From NCBI GenBank assembly GCA_012965445.1, contig DTSJ01000059.1:1-17294 (forward strand): a stretch of 17,294 nt of DNA, given 5' to 3'. Under the pieces are notes generated by a model. The model made no database searches. It had not been told where the DNA came from and saw only the letters and a list, made by a program, of their open reading frames with translations. Below, one piece after another: positions 7,095 through 14,285 of this stretch; the first letter of the stretch is position 1, and each line of letters opens with the position of its first letter. The DNA comes from Candidatus Hydrogenedentota bacterium (lineage in GTDB: Bacteria; Hydrogenedentota; Hydrogenedentia; Hydrogenedentiales; GCA-2746185). A program made the position numbers and the translations under genes.

Positions 7095-7988
7095 TTATCC
7101 TCGAACTTTGGCGACGAACCCGGCGACTGCCTGCCCAATTTCTACTGGAGAATCTTCCTGGATGAAATGGGTGCCTTTGACGGTGATTTCTTCCTGGTTG
7201 GGCCACGTTCTACAGTACTCGCGTTGTTTTCCTATGAGAATGATTCCAGGATCTGCGTTGATGAACAGTTTTGGCAGAGAGTCATCTTCCGATATCCAGT
7301 CGCCATATGAATCTACGATTTCGACTACGTCCGCAGGTTCGCCAACAAGGGGGATCTGTCTTGGCCAGGTAAGAGTGGGTCTTCGTGACTCGCCCGGTTC
7401 GAGGTAGGGTTTGCGATAGACCTCCATCTCTTCATCGGTTAATCCCCGTATGACGCTTGAGGGTAGAATGGCTTCGATAAAGAGGTTCTTTTCAAGAATC
7501 ATCGCTTCGCCGGCATCGGATCTCATACTTTTGAAAATATCACGTGCGCCTTCGGGCCAATCGTCCCAGCTTGCGATGGGCTGGACGATGGCTTCCATGT
7601 AGACGATTCCCTGTACGCGGTCACGATGGCGATTTGCCCAGTGAAAGCCGAGGGCGGAACCCCAGTCGTGGATGACAAGAATGATTTTTTCGTCGGGAAG
7701 GACGGCATCGAACCAGGCGTCGAGAAATTTTGCGTGTTCGACGAAGGTGTATTCGCCTGAGGGATTCTTGCCGGATTGTCCCATACCGATGAGGTCGGGG
7801 GTGAGACAGCGCGCGGCGCCTTCCACTTCTGATACCACATTGCGCCAGAGGTATGATGAGGTCGGATTGCCGTGGAGCATGACGACGGCATCGTCTCCGG
7901 GATTGCCTGTATCGACATAGGCGATTTCGGAATCCAGTACTGAAACGCGTTTACGTTCGCGGTTGTCTTCGTGGCTGATGGTGCTCAT
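7095..7988 (-). CDS. dhaA: haloalkane dehalogenase, subfamily II (DhaA/LinB-like)
   Basis: The 297-residue alpha/beta-hydrolase hydrolyses carbon-halogen bonds in haloalkanes, giving an alcohol and halide. The type-II catalytic pentad is complete: nucleophile Asp108 and halide-binding Trp109 (LVIHDWGSALGFHWA), halide-binding Asn41 (HGNPTSSYLWR), acid Glu132 (VYMEAIVQP) and base His274 (GTHFIQEDSP). Each position after Asn41 sits two residues later than I recall for Rhodococcus DhaA. The cap segment (about 140-215, with SWDDWPEGARDIF and NLFIEAILPSSVIRGLT) also follows DhaA closely. There is no signal peptide, so the enzyme is cytosolic. An AGGAG site lies just before the ATG. The gene heads a unit that continues into the esterase remnant and is divergent from a thioesterase. 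The natural substrate is unknown; members exist outside pollutant-degrading strains. Confidence 0.92.
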   Translation of the reverse strand: MSTISHEDNRERKRVSVLDSEIAYVDTGNPGDDAVVMLHGNPTSSYLWRNVVSEVEGAARCLTPDLIGMGQSGKNPSGEYTFVEHAKFLDAWFDAVLPDEKIILVIHDWGSALGFHWANRHRDRVQGIVYMEAIVQPIASWDDWPEGARDIFKSMRSDAGEAMILEKNLFIEAILPSSVIRGLTDEEMEVYRKPYLEPGESRRPTLTWPRQIPLVGEPADVVEIVDSYGDWISEDDSLPKLFINADPGIILIGKQREYCRTWPNQEEITVKGTHFIQEDSPVEIGQAVAGFVAKVRG

Positions 7989-8020
7989 GGAATACTCCTG
8001 TTTCTTTGTGGAATCGTGAA

Positions 8021-8026
8021 ATTTTA
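8021..8026 (-). promoter_or_regulatory. candidate -10 box for the dehalogenase gene
   Basis: Read on the minus strand the bases are TAAAAT, five of six matches to the sigma-70 -10 consensus, about 33 nt before the dehalogenase ATG. I see no convincing -35 at the right distance, so this is weak. Confidence 0.3.
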
Positions 8027-8081
8027 GTCCGACTACATTACCGCACAGGCGGGCGCAATGGCAACAGGTGCTGTTCGGCGG

Positions 8082-8111
8082 TCGAAATGGGAGTCGGCGA
8101 CATGATAAAAT
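8082..8111 (+). promoter_or_regulatory. candidate promoter for the thioesterase/DUF7009 pair
   Basis: TCGAAA (8082-8087) is followed after 18 nt by TAAAAT (8106-8111), with TGA directly before the -10 forming an extended -10 element. The predicted transcript starts near 8118, about 27 nt ahead of the ATG at 8145. It mirrors the TAAAAT on the opposite strand at 8021-8026 in the same divergent gap. Confidence 0.4.
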
Positions 8112-8144
8112 GGTTATTTCCCCGCATCATTGACAGGAACCCGC

Positions 8145-8644
8145 ATGAACACGATTGACGATATTCGAAGCCTTCCGAGCTATTACAGCACGACGATTTC
8201 CGAGGACTATCTTGACGAGTACGGACATATGAACGTGCGTTGGTATGCGACGCTTTGGGGTCAGGGCGCGAGCGCATTTATGAAGACGCTGGGCCTGCAT
8301 TTCAGCGAAGCGATTAAAGAGGGCAGGGGAACTGGGTGCTTCGCCAGACTATCGATTACAACGCTGAAATACTTGCCGGAGACGAGATCACTATTCACGG
8401 TCGGATGGTCGATTATTCGGACAAGTGCATGCACAACATGTATTGGATGGTCAACGAGACGCGCGACAAGGTATCTTCGACTTCGGAGGTGCTGGTCGGG
8501 TATGCTGACCTCGAAGCGCGACGACTTACTTCTTTTCCGCCCGAATTGACTGACCGCTTCGACGCGCGAATCGCGGAAAGCGATGAACTCGGATGGCTGC
8601 CGGAGACATCAGGAGCTATCTTGCTCTCGCCGTCGGAACGGTAA
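8145..8644 (+). pseudogene. hotdog-fold acyl-CoA thioesterase with a single-base frameshift
   Basis: Two overlapping frames together make one 4HBT-type thioesterase of about 166 residues. The first starts at ATG 8145 (CAGGA site six bases upstream) and carries the family opening, DYLDEYGHMNVRWYATLW. It loses homology after KEGRG near 8330. The homology resumes one frame back as WVLRQTIDYNAEILAGDE and runs to the TAA at 8642, including YMVNETRD-like text and ADLEARRLTSFPPEL. One missing base close to 8331-8333 explains the break. Reading without repair ends at 8549 with an unrelated tail. No classic slippery heptamer or pseudoknot is evident, so I favour a deletion mutation or assembly error over programmed frameshifting. 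If intact, the enzyme would hydrolyse acyl-CoA in the cytosol. The DUF7009-like gene starts 12 nt downstream. Confidence 0.8.
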
Positions 8645-8656
8645 AGGAGTGATGGT

Positions 8657-9037
8657 ATGAAAATTCGCATTCAGGGCAATTCGATTCGACTGCGGCTTAT
8701 GCAGAACGAAGTAGCGACTTTATCCGAGACAGGATCGGTGGAAGATCGACTTGCTTTCGGTCCGGACGCGGCGACGCAGCATCTGGTGTATCGCCTTGAA
8801 GCAGCTGATGTGTCCGCGATGTCCGCCTTTTTTCGCGGGGGATGCGTAACGGTGCAACTTCCCGATTCCGATGCGCGTGAGTGGATTTCGAATCAAGTCG
8901 TCGGCTTTGAGCACGATGTCGAAAGCGACGGAAACGAGGCCATCCACCTGCTGGTCGAGAAAGATTTCAAGTGTATCGACATGCGTCCCGGCGAGGAAGA
9001 TTGTTTTCCCAATCCGGATGACGGCGCGACCTGCTAG
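8657..9037 (+). CDS. DUF7009-like conserved protein of unknown function
   Basis: The 126-residue product begins MKIRIQGNSIRLRLMQNEVA and ends with a strongly patterned tail, VEKDFKCIDMRPGEEDCFPNP. Both ends match small conserved proteins annotated, as far as I recall, as DUF7009; no function is known. There is no signal peptide or membrane segment. Between the ends lies a beta-rich region (QHLVYRLEA, CVTVQLPDSDAREW). Cysteines occur at the tail (FKC, EDC, final Cys), which could bind a metal, but this is speculation. An AAAGGAG site overlaps the thioesterase stop and lies seven bases before the ATG, so the two genes are probably co-transcribed. Its TAG stop shares bases with the stop of the convergent lyase gene. 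Confidence 0.7.
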   Translation: MKIRIQGNSIRLRLMQNEVATLSETGSVEDRLAFGPDAATQHLVYRLEAADVSAMSAFFRGGCVTVQLPDSDAREWISNQVVGFEHDVESDGNEAIHLLVEKDFKCIDMRPGEEDCFPNPDDGATC

Positions 9038-10452
9038 AACGGATACTCCGACATCGCGTCCATCGCGCCGTAAAGGAACATCCTTACGATCTCGGGATCG
9101 TCCATGTCCAGACCTGCTGTACCTCCGCCGTAGATGCCCCCACTGTCCGGCTCGGGCTTTGGAGGATTCTTTGCGTACTCGACGGCATCGGCGAGGTCAG
9201 CTACGAAGCGATCCGCGACGCCTTCGAGAGTCTGGGGCCGAGTCACGCACATGTGGATGGCATCGGGGTTTTGTTGGCCGTTGAAGCGCCAGCCTCGCTG
9301 CACCATGAAGTCATTGACGTGATAGATATTGATTTCTTCACCCGTGAATGAGAAGCACCAGGTTGGTTTGCCCATGAGTTTCAGTTCGGGGTGGCTTTTT
9401 ACTGCGTCCTGCATCTTGAATGCGGTCTCGAAAATCTCTTTGGCGTGTTTGAGGTAACCTTCTCTGCCGAGGCTGATCATGGATGCCCAGGTTGCTGCGA
9501 TGATTCCGCCTGAACGACTGCCGGGCAATCCGTTGGATGCGTAGGCGCCGCCTTTCCAATCGGGCCAGGCGAAGTACTGGTACTGGCGAAAGGATTTATC
9601 GCGATAGAGGATGACGGAGGTGCCTTTGAGTCCGTAGCCGTATTTGTGGGAGTCCGCGGACATGGAGGTGACGCCGGGGAGGCGGAAATCGAATACGGGA
9701 ATGTCGTAGCCGAGGGCTTCGCCCCAGGGGAGGATGAATCCGCCAAGGCATCCGTCGACGTGAAGGCCGATGTTGTGTTCGAGTGCGATTTCCGAGAGTT
9801 CGCTGATTGGGTCGATAGTTCCGTAGGGGTAGTTTCCTGCTGAGCCGACGAGTGCGACGGTATTGTCGTTGATATTTGCTTTAACGAAATCGAGGTCCAC
9901 CTGGGTTGTGTCGGGATCCACGGGCGCGAGAATGACTTTTATGTTGAAGAGGTGGCCTGCTTTTACGAAGGCGGCGTGGGCGGTGTCGGGCATGATGAGT
10001 TCGGGCGCTGTTATGCCTCGCTCGGCCTTGGCTTTGTCGCGATAGACGAGCATAGCGTTGAGGATGCTTTCTGTGCCACCGAACCCGACGGCACCACATG
10101 CGGATTCGCCGGGGTGGTGTTCTTTGACTGCGGACCCGTGCATCATGTCGAGCGTCATGGCGATGATTTCGGATTCGAAGCGGCTCATGCTGAGGCACAT
10201 ATCGCGCTGGATCGAGTTTACGTGGGAGTATCGGGCGCTGACCTTGTTGAGGAAATCGTAGTGATCGTGGTCGCCGCAGTACATGGTGCCGGAGCATGAT
10301 CCGTCTTCCCACGTGGCGTCTTCTTTGGTGGCCATGTAGTCGATTTGCTCTAGTACCTCTTCTCGTGAGAGGCCTTTTTCGGGGAAGGTTCTGACGACGC
10401 CGTATTTGTCTGCGTAGGGGTATAATCCGCGAAGTAAATGCTCGATGTCCAT
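9034..10452 (-). CDS. sphingosine-1-phosphate lyase-type PLP enzyme (group II decarboxylase fold)
   Basis: At 472 residues this is a soluble, cytosolic fold-type-I PLP enzyme that closely follows bacterial sphingosine-1-phosphate lyases such as that of Symbiobacterium. The Schiff-base lysine is Lys270 in SMSADSHKYGYGLKGTS, with the second conserved lysine six residues on (Lys276). HVDGCLGGFILPW holds the pyridine-binding Asp233, GFGGTESILNAM the phosphate cup, and PDTAHAAFVKA the ring-stacking His159. Characterised members split phosphorylated sphingoid bases into an aldehyde and phosphoethanolamine. The membrane anchor of eukaryotic forms is absent. The neighbours, a sugar-type kinase and a phosphatase, suggest a more polar beta-hydroxy amine phosphate as substrate, which is inference. 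A GGAGAG site precedes the ATG by seven bases. It is the last gene of a three-gene operon, 31 nt after the phosphatase. Confidence 0.85.
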   Translation of the reverse strand: MDIEHLLRGLYPYADKYGVVRTFPEKGLSREEVLEQIDYMATKEDATWEDGSCSGTMYCGDHDHYDFLNKVSARYSHVNSIQRDMCLSMSRFESEIIAMTLDMMHGSAVKEHHPGESACGAVGFGGTESILNAMLVYRDKAKAERGITAPELIMPDTAHAAFVKAGHLFNIKVILAPVDPDTTQVDLDFVKANINDNTVALVGSAGNYPYGTIDPISELSEIALEHNIGLHVDGCLGGFILPWGEALGYDIPVFDFRLPGVTSMSADSHKYGYGLKGTSVILYRDKSFRQYQYFAWPDWKGGAYASNGLPGSRSGGIIAATWASMISLGREGYLKHAKEIFETAFKMQDAVKSHPELKLMGKPTWCFSFTGEEINIYHVNDFMVQRGWRFNGQQNPDAIHMCVTRPQTLEGVADRFVADLADAVEYAKNPPKPEPDSGGIYGGGTAGLDMDDPEIVRMFLYGAMDAMSEYPF

Positions 10453-10483
10453 TCTTTAACTCTCCGTTCGTTTGTGTGATGTA

Positions 10484-11287
10484 CTATTTGTTCAATTCTT
10501 CCTGCATAATTTCCATTGCGTGTGCGTGGAGAGATTCGTTTGCGGCGGCGATGATGGTGCCTCCGTTCATGGGCGGATCACCGTCGAGATTTGTGATGAT
10601 GCCGCCGGATTGGGTGATGATCGGGATGAGCGGGACGATGTCGTATGACTGTAGCAGACCTTCGACTACGAGGTCTACGCATCCGTGCGCGAGGAGCGCG
10701 TAGGAATAGCAATCTCCGCCGAAGCGCTGCATGCGACATTTTGCTGAGATGTTCTGGAATCCACACCGCTCCTTTTCGCTGCCGAAGAGGTACGGATGAG
10801 TGCAGTAAATGACGGCGTCTTCGAGTATAGCGTCTTGTCGTGACTGTAATCGCGTTTCGCCGTCGGTATTGTGGAGCCATGCTTCCTGGTCGTCTGCGAC
10901 GAAGGATTCTTTGAGGAACGGCTGGTGCATGATGCCGCCGAGGCAGGTATCGCCGTCCGTCAGGCCGAGTAAAACGCCCCAGCTGGCGACGCCGCTGATG
11001 AAGGCGCGTGTGCCGTCGATGGGGTCGATGATCCATCTGAGATTGCTGTCGCCTTCGGAGCCGTATTCCTCTCCTAGAATTGAGTAGCCGGGGAACTGAG
11101 TGGAGAGTTCTTTGCGGAGTTTTTCTTCGATTTTTTTGTCGGCTTCGGTCACTGGATCGTAGAATACGCCGGGCATTTTGTCTTCGACGGCCTGTGGTTT
11201 TCGAAAGTAGTCCAGTGAAATTTTTCCGGCTTCTTCGACCAGGGCGCGGGCTGTTTTCATGTGTTTTTTAATTTCTTCGTGCTGCAT
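10484..11287 (-). CDS. inositol-monophosphatase-family phosphatase, HisN-like
   Basis: The 267-residue protein is a Mg2+-dependent phosphatase of the inositol monophosphatase superfamily. Metal-binding residues are in place: Glu73 (LGEEYG), Asp88 and Asp91 (WIIDPIDGTRAFISG) and Asp216 (QSYDIVPLIPII). DPVTEADK at 44-51 is the other family motif. The phrases DGTRAFISG and GGDCYSYALLAHGCVDLVVE are closer to HisN-type histidinol-phosphate phosphatases than to true inositol monophosphatases, so histidinol phosphate is one possible substrate. No other histidine gene is present. Its position between the FGGY kinase (18 nt upstream) and the lyase (31 nt downstream) instead suggests a phosphate ester from that pathway. 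The ATG has only a weak TGGAG about 14 nt upstream; Met10 is an alternative start. Confidence 0.82.
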   Translation of the reverse strand: MQHEEIKKHMKTARALVEEAGKISLDYFRKPQAVEDKMPGVFYDPVTEADKKIEEKLRKELSTQFPGYSILGEEYGSEGDSNLRWIIDPIDGTRAFISGVASWGVLLGLTDGDTCLGGIMHQPFLKESFVADDQEAWLHNTDGETRLQSRQDAILEDAVIYCTHPYLFGSEKERCGFQNISAKCRMQRFGGDCYSYALLAHGCVDLVVEGLLQSYDIVPLIPIITQSGGIITNLDGDPPMNGGTIIAAANESLHAHAMEIMQEELNK

Positions 11288-11305
11288 GGGGGCGACTTGA
11301 CTCCA

Positions 11306-12874
11306 TTAGTGTTTGGCTCGATTGAGTCGTTTGTAGAGGGGGCGTGTACATTTGAAAGCGCTGATGAAATTTTCGTAGAGGTCGGTATAGAGTTCCCGTT
11401 TGTCAGACTGCGGCTTTAGAATCTCTTTGATGACGAGTCGCGATTCGATGTCTTCCAGAGACATCATGCCGAGGCCGAGAAAGGCGAGGTACGCTCCGCC
11501 GCGCGCGACGGTGTAGTCGGGGTCCTCGACCTGATGAATGGGGATGCCGAAGACATTCGCCATGATCTGTGCGCATTCTCTGGACCGTGCGCCGCCGCCG
11601 TAGAAGATGATATGGGTGAACCTGCGCTTCACGAATTTTTCTACGCCGCCCCTTAGCCATTGGAGATTTAGGGCGAGACTTTCGATGGCGGCCCTTGCCA
11701 TGTCGTCGCGGGTGGTTTCGAGGTTGAGATTGATGACGGCGCCGCGCATGGCGGGTTCCGGGACGGGGGCCTGGACACCGGATAGCCAGGGGAGGAAGAG
11801 AATTCCGTTGCTGCCGGCTGGGACTTCTGCGAGAACATCGTCGAGGGCGGCGAATTTTTCTTCTTCTGAGTGGTCAGCGAATCCGTCTTTAGGGTATACG
11901 AGTTTTTCGAGAAAGAACTCGATCACTTTTCCTGCGAGGCCGTTTTCTGCGAGCACGAGAAAGGTTTCAGGAACGGGTGAGGGCATGCTCATCATTCCTT
12001 TGAACACATCCGTTTTGCGTTTGTGCAGGTGCGTAATCATGACGCTGGTGGTGCCGATGCTGATGGCGGCGTGGTTTCCAGTGAAGGTAGATGTTGCGAT
12101 ACCGCCTGCCTGGGTGTCGTTTGCGCCGGAGATGATTTTGGTTTCCGGGGAGAGGCCGAGTTCTTCTGCGACATTGGGGAGAACGGTGCCTACGACGGAG
12201 TTTACGGGAACGAGTTCGGGCCATTTATTGGAATCGATACCGGAATTTGCTATTAACTGGGGATCGTATTCGGTGACGTTGAGTTTCCGGTTGTCGAGGC
12301 CGAGCATCATGAGGGAGGTGCATTGGTTCGCGGTGCGCCGTCCGGAAAACTTCATGGTCAGATAGTCTGAGGGTTCGAGGAAGGTTGCGGTGCGGGCGTA
12401 GGCATCGGGGAAGGCGTGTTTTATGAGGCGCATGTGCGAGAGTGAATCCTGGCCCATATCCAGAGGGGGCAGGCCGGTGCGACGGAGCCATTTGAGTTGC
12501 TTGAGCGGGGAATCGGGTTTGAAGCCGGGATATTTCTTGAGTTTTTCGCGTGTAGCGCGTCCGTCCATGTGGGTGACCATGTTCATGGTGGGAATGCCGT
12601 TGGCGTCGACGGGAATGATGGAGGAATATTGGGTGATGCAGATGACAGCTTCGATGTCGTCTTTTTGGACTTGGGATTCGCGAACGACTTGAACCACGAT
12701 TAGCTTGATGGTATCCCAGACGACATTGGGGTCCTGTTCTACGCCGTCGTCTTCTGTGCGAATTAGGGGAATTGCGTGAGCGGCGGTGGCCATCAGTGTG
12801 CCGTCTATTCCGACGACGGCGGCTTTCGCATTGGTGGTGCCTTGATCGATTGCGACAATATATTTATCGGGCAT
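11306..12874 (-). CDS. FGGY-family carbohydrate kinase
   Basis: The 522-residue protein has both actin-like ATPase domains of FGGY kinases (xylulokinase, glycerol kinase and relatives), which transfer phosphate from ATP to a sugar or polyol hydroxyl. The N-terminal phosphate-binding loop is VAIDQGTTNAKAAVVG (Asp10). The catalytic base is Asp253 in SGANDTQAGGIA. The adenosine-binding segment FYGGGARSRECAQIM lies at 425-438. Length and spacing fit xylulokinase-like members, but the sugar-contacting segments (ITQYSSIIPVD, THMDGRATRE) do not let me name the substrate. It is the first gene of the operon with the phosphatase and lyase, and is divergent from the MFS transporter. No clear Shine-Dalgarno precedes the ATG; homology begins at once, so the start is likely right. 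Confidence 0.9.
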   Translation of the reverse strand: MPDKYIVAIDQGTTNAKAAVVGIDGTLMATAAHAIPLIRTEDDGVEQDPNVVWDTIKLIVVQVVRESQVQKDDIEAVICITQYSSIIPVDANGIPTMNMVTHMDGRATREKLKKYPGFKPDSPLKQLKWLRRTGLPPLDMGQDSLSHMRLIKHAFPDAYARTATFLEPSDYLTMKFSGRRTANQCTSLMMLGLDNRKLNVTEYDPQLIANSGIDSNKWPELVPVNSVVGTVLPNVAEELGLSPETKIISGANDTQAGGIATSTFTGNHAAISIGTTSVMITHLHKRKTDVFKGMMSMPSPVPETFLVLAENGLAGKVIEFFLEKLVYPKDGFADHSEEEKFAALDDVLAEVPAGSNGILFLPWLSGVQAPVPEPAMRGAVINLNLETTRDDMARAAIESLALNLQWLRGGVEKFVKRRFTHIIFYGGGARSRECAQIMANVFGIPIHQVEDPDYTVARGGAYLAFLGLGMMSLEDIESRLVIKEILKPQSDKRELYTDLYENFISAFKCTRPLYKRLNRAKH

Positions 12875-13058
12875 GGTATTGGATTTCGTCGAGAGGGGTA
12901 TGGATTGAGAAATTCGGGTATAGGGTACAGGGATTTGTGATTTATATCCAGTTGGAAGAGGATCTCGAGTAAGTAAGTTTCGGTTGAGTGTGGAACTGGT
13001 ATTTATACGTTGTATCTTATACTCTTATGGTTTGGCTGGCAGTGAAGGAGAGTGTATT
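12875..13058. other. divergent control region between kinase operon and MFS gene
   Basis: This 184-nt gap should carry both promoters of the divergent units. It is AT-rich for the window and contains a CTCGAG palindrome at 12964-12969, TATACT at 13018-13023 as a weak + strand -10, and TATAAA on the minus strand near 12940-12945. None has a good -35 partner, so no promoter is called. An open frame runs through 12984-13058 into the MFS gene, but its residues are unlike a transporter N-terminus. Confidence 0.35.
13044..13050 (+). promoter_or_regulatory. ribosome-binding site deciding the MFS start
   Basis: GAAGGAG lies eight bases ahead of the TTG at 13059. It is the only strong site near the 5' end of the MFS frame and argues against the upstream TTG at 12984, which has none. 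Confidence 0.6.
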
Positions 13059-14285
13059 TTGGACGGAAAGAAGGGTTGGTGGGTTGTTTTCGGGGCGGTT
13101 TGGGCGTTGACGATCACGTCGGGCGTGGGATTCTTCTCGATCGCGGTTCTGGCTGAAAGCATCATTGCGGACACAGGATGGACCGAGAACGACTATGCCT
13201 TGGGGATCACGATTTGGGGTCTATCAGCAGCCCTGTTCAGTCCATTCTGCGGGAAGGCGATCGATAAATTTGGATCGCGCCCGATCATGTTTATGGGCAT
13301 TGTTGTCGCTGCTGCGGCTGAATTTGGATTGGGAAAGGTTACGACACTTCCGCAATTCTACATTGTGCTTGGGATACTCGCGACGGGCATTATCTCGACA
13401 ACTTACATTCCCGTTGCGACTATCGTTGGGCGCTGGTTTGTTAAGCATGCGCCGATTGCGACGGGCATCTCGATGCTTGGGCTGGGTATCGGGGGCGGTC
13501 TGTTTCCACTGATCACGCAGGCGCTCGTTGAGAATCGGGGACATCAGGGGGCGTTTACGGTGCTGGCGGGGATTATGCTGACGGCATTGATTCCAGTGTT
13601 CATATGGATTCGCCCTCCCGATGAGGATGATTTGAGCGAGGCGGAAACGATCGAAGGAGAACAGGAGGGGGATGACTCGGAACGCGATTTGACCCTTACG
13701 AAAGCGTTGAAATCCCGGAGTTTTTGGGGACTGACGCTGGGGGATCTGCTGACGGGAATGATTTTTACGATCTTTAATACGCTGCTGGTGCTGTACATTA
13801 CGAAAGACACGGGAGACTCTGACCACGCAACTCTGGTCTTTAGCGTGCTGAGTTTCGGACTTGGTTTCGGAATTCTTGTTTTTGGACCGCTCGGTGAGTT
13901 ACTGGATTTCCGACGGGTATTCGTCTTGTGTTATTTTCTCCCTGCTGTAGGCACGACGCTGCTGGTCGTATCCAGTTCGTCGATGGCCGCGTATTCGTTT
14001 GCGGTGATCGCCGGATTTGCAGGAGGGGGTAGAAGCGCGCTTTTTCCGGCGGCCATTCTCAAGAGTTTTGGAGGCACTCACATGGCATCTATATATGGCG
14101 TATCGAATACGCTGTTTATGCTCGGCACGGCGGGAGGACCGTTGATCGCGACGGCTATTTTCGATGCAACGGGAAAGACGAATACGGTCTATCTTTTTGG
14201 TGTTGGCGCGTTTGTTGTTTCCGCGTTCCTAGTGTCGCTGATTCGTGATGAGCGGGTACGGCAGCCCGGAGCGACTGAATCGTGA
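13059..14285 (+). CDS. MFS transporter (monocarboxylate/OFA-like)
   Basis: From the TTG at 13059 the product is 408 residues with the 12-helix pattern of the major facilitator superfamily. The signature loop between helices 2 and 3 is GKAIDKFGSRPIMFMG. A charged central loop (PPDEDDLSEAETIEGEQEGDDSERD) divides two six-helix halves. Overall style (WWVVFGAVWALTITSGVGFFSIAVL, then WTENDYALGITIWGL) recalls oxalate/formate and monocarboxylate-type carriers, but the substrate is not readable. The start rests on the GAAGGAG site and on the basic segment DGKKGWW just before helix 1; the frame is open 25 codons further up. The next gene starts inside its stop codon (TGATG). Divergence from the kinase-phosphatase-lyase operon suggests it imports that operon's substrate. 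Confidence 0.85.
   Translation: MDGKKGWWVVFGAVWALTITSGVGFFSIAVLAESIIADTGWTENDYALGITIWGLSAALFSPFCGKAIDKFGSRPIMFMGIVVAAAAEFGLGKVTTLPQFYIVLGILATGIISTTYIPVATIVGRWFVKHAPIATGISMLGLGIGGGLFPLITQALVENRGHQGAFTVLAGIMLTALIPVFIWIRPPDEDDLSEAETIEGEQEGDDSERDLTLTKALKSRSFWGLTLGDLLTGMIFTIFNTLLVLYITKDTGDSDHATLVFSVLSFGLGFGILVFGPLGELLDFRRVFVLCYFLPAVGTTLLVVSSSSMAAYSFAVIAGFAGGGRSALFPAAILKSFGGTHMASIYGVSNTLFMLGTAGGPLIATAIFDATGKTNTVYLFGVGAFVVSAFLVSLIRDERVRQPGATES

Noticed and set aside
8328..8336. programmed -1 frameshift in the thioesterase
   Set aside because: The bases AGGGGAACTGGG contain no X XXY YYZ heptamer in the correct frame and no obvious downstream stem; a one-base deletion is simpler.
11607..12365. 252-codon + strand open frame across the FGGY kinase
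   Set aside because: It is antisense to a full-length kinase with all motifs; no start signal or recognisable domain.
12984..13058. upstream extension of the MFS frame to TTG 12984
   Set aside because: No ribosome site, non-transporter residues, and a strong GAAGGAG site directly before the TTG at 13059.
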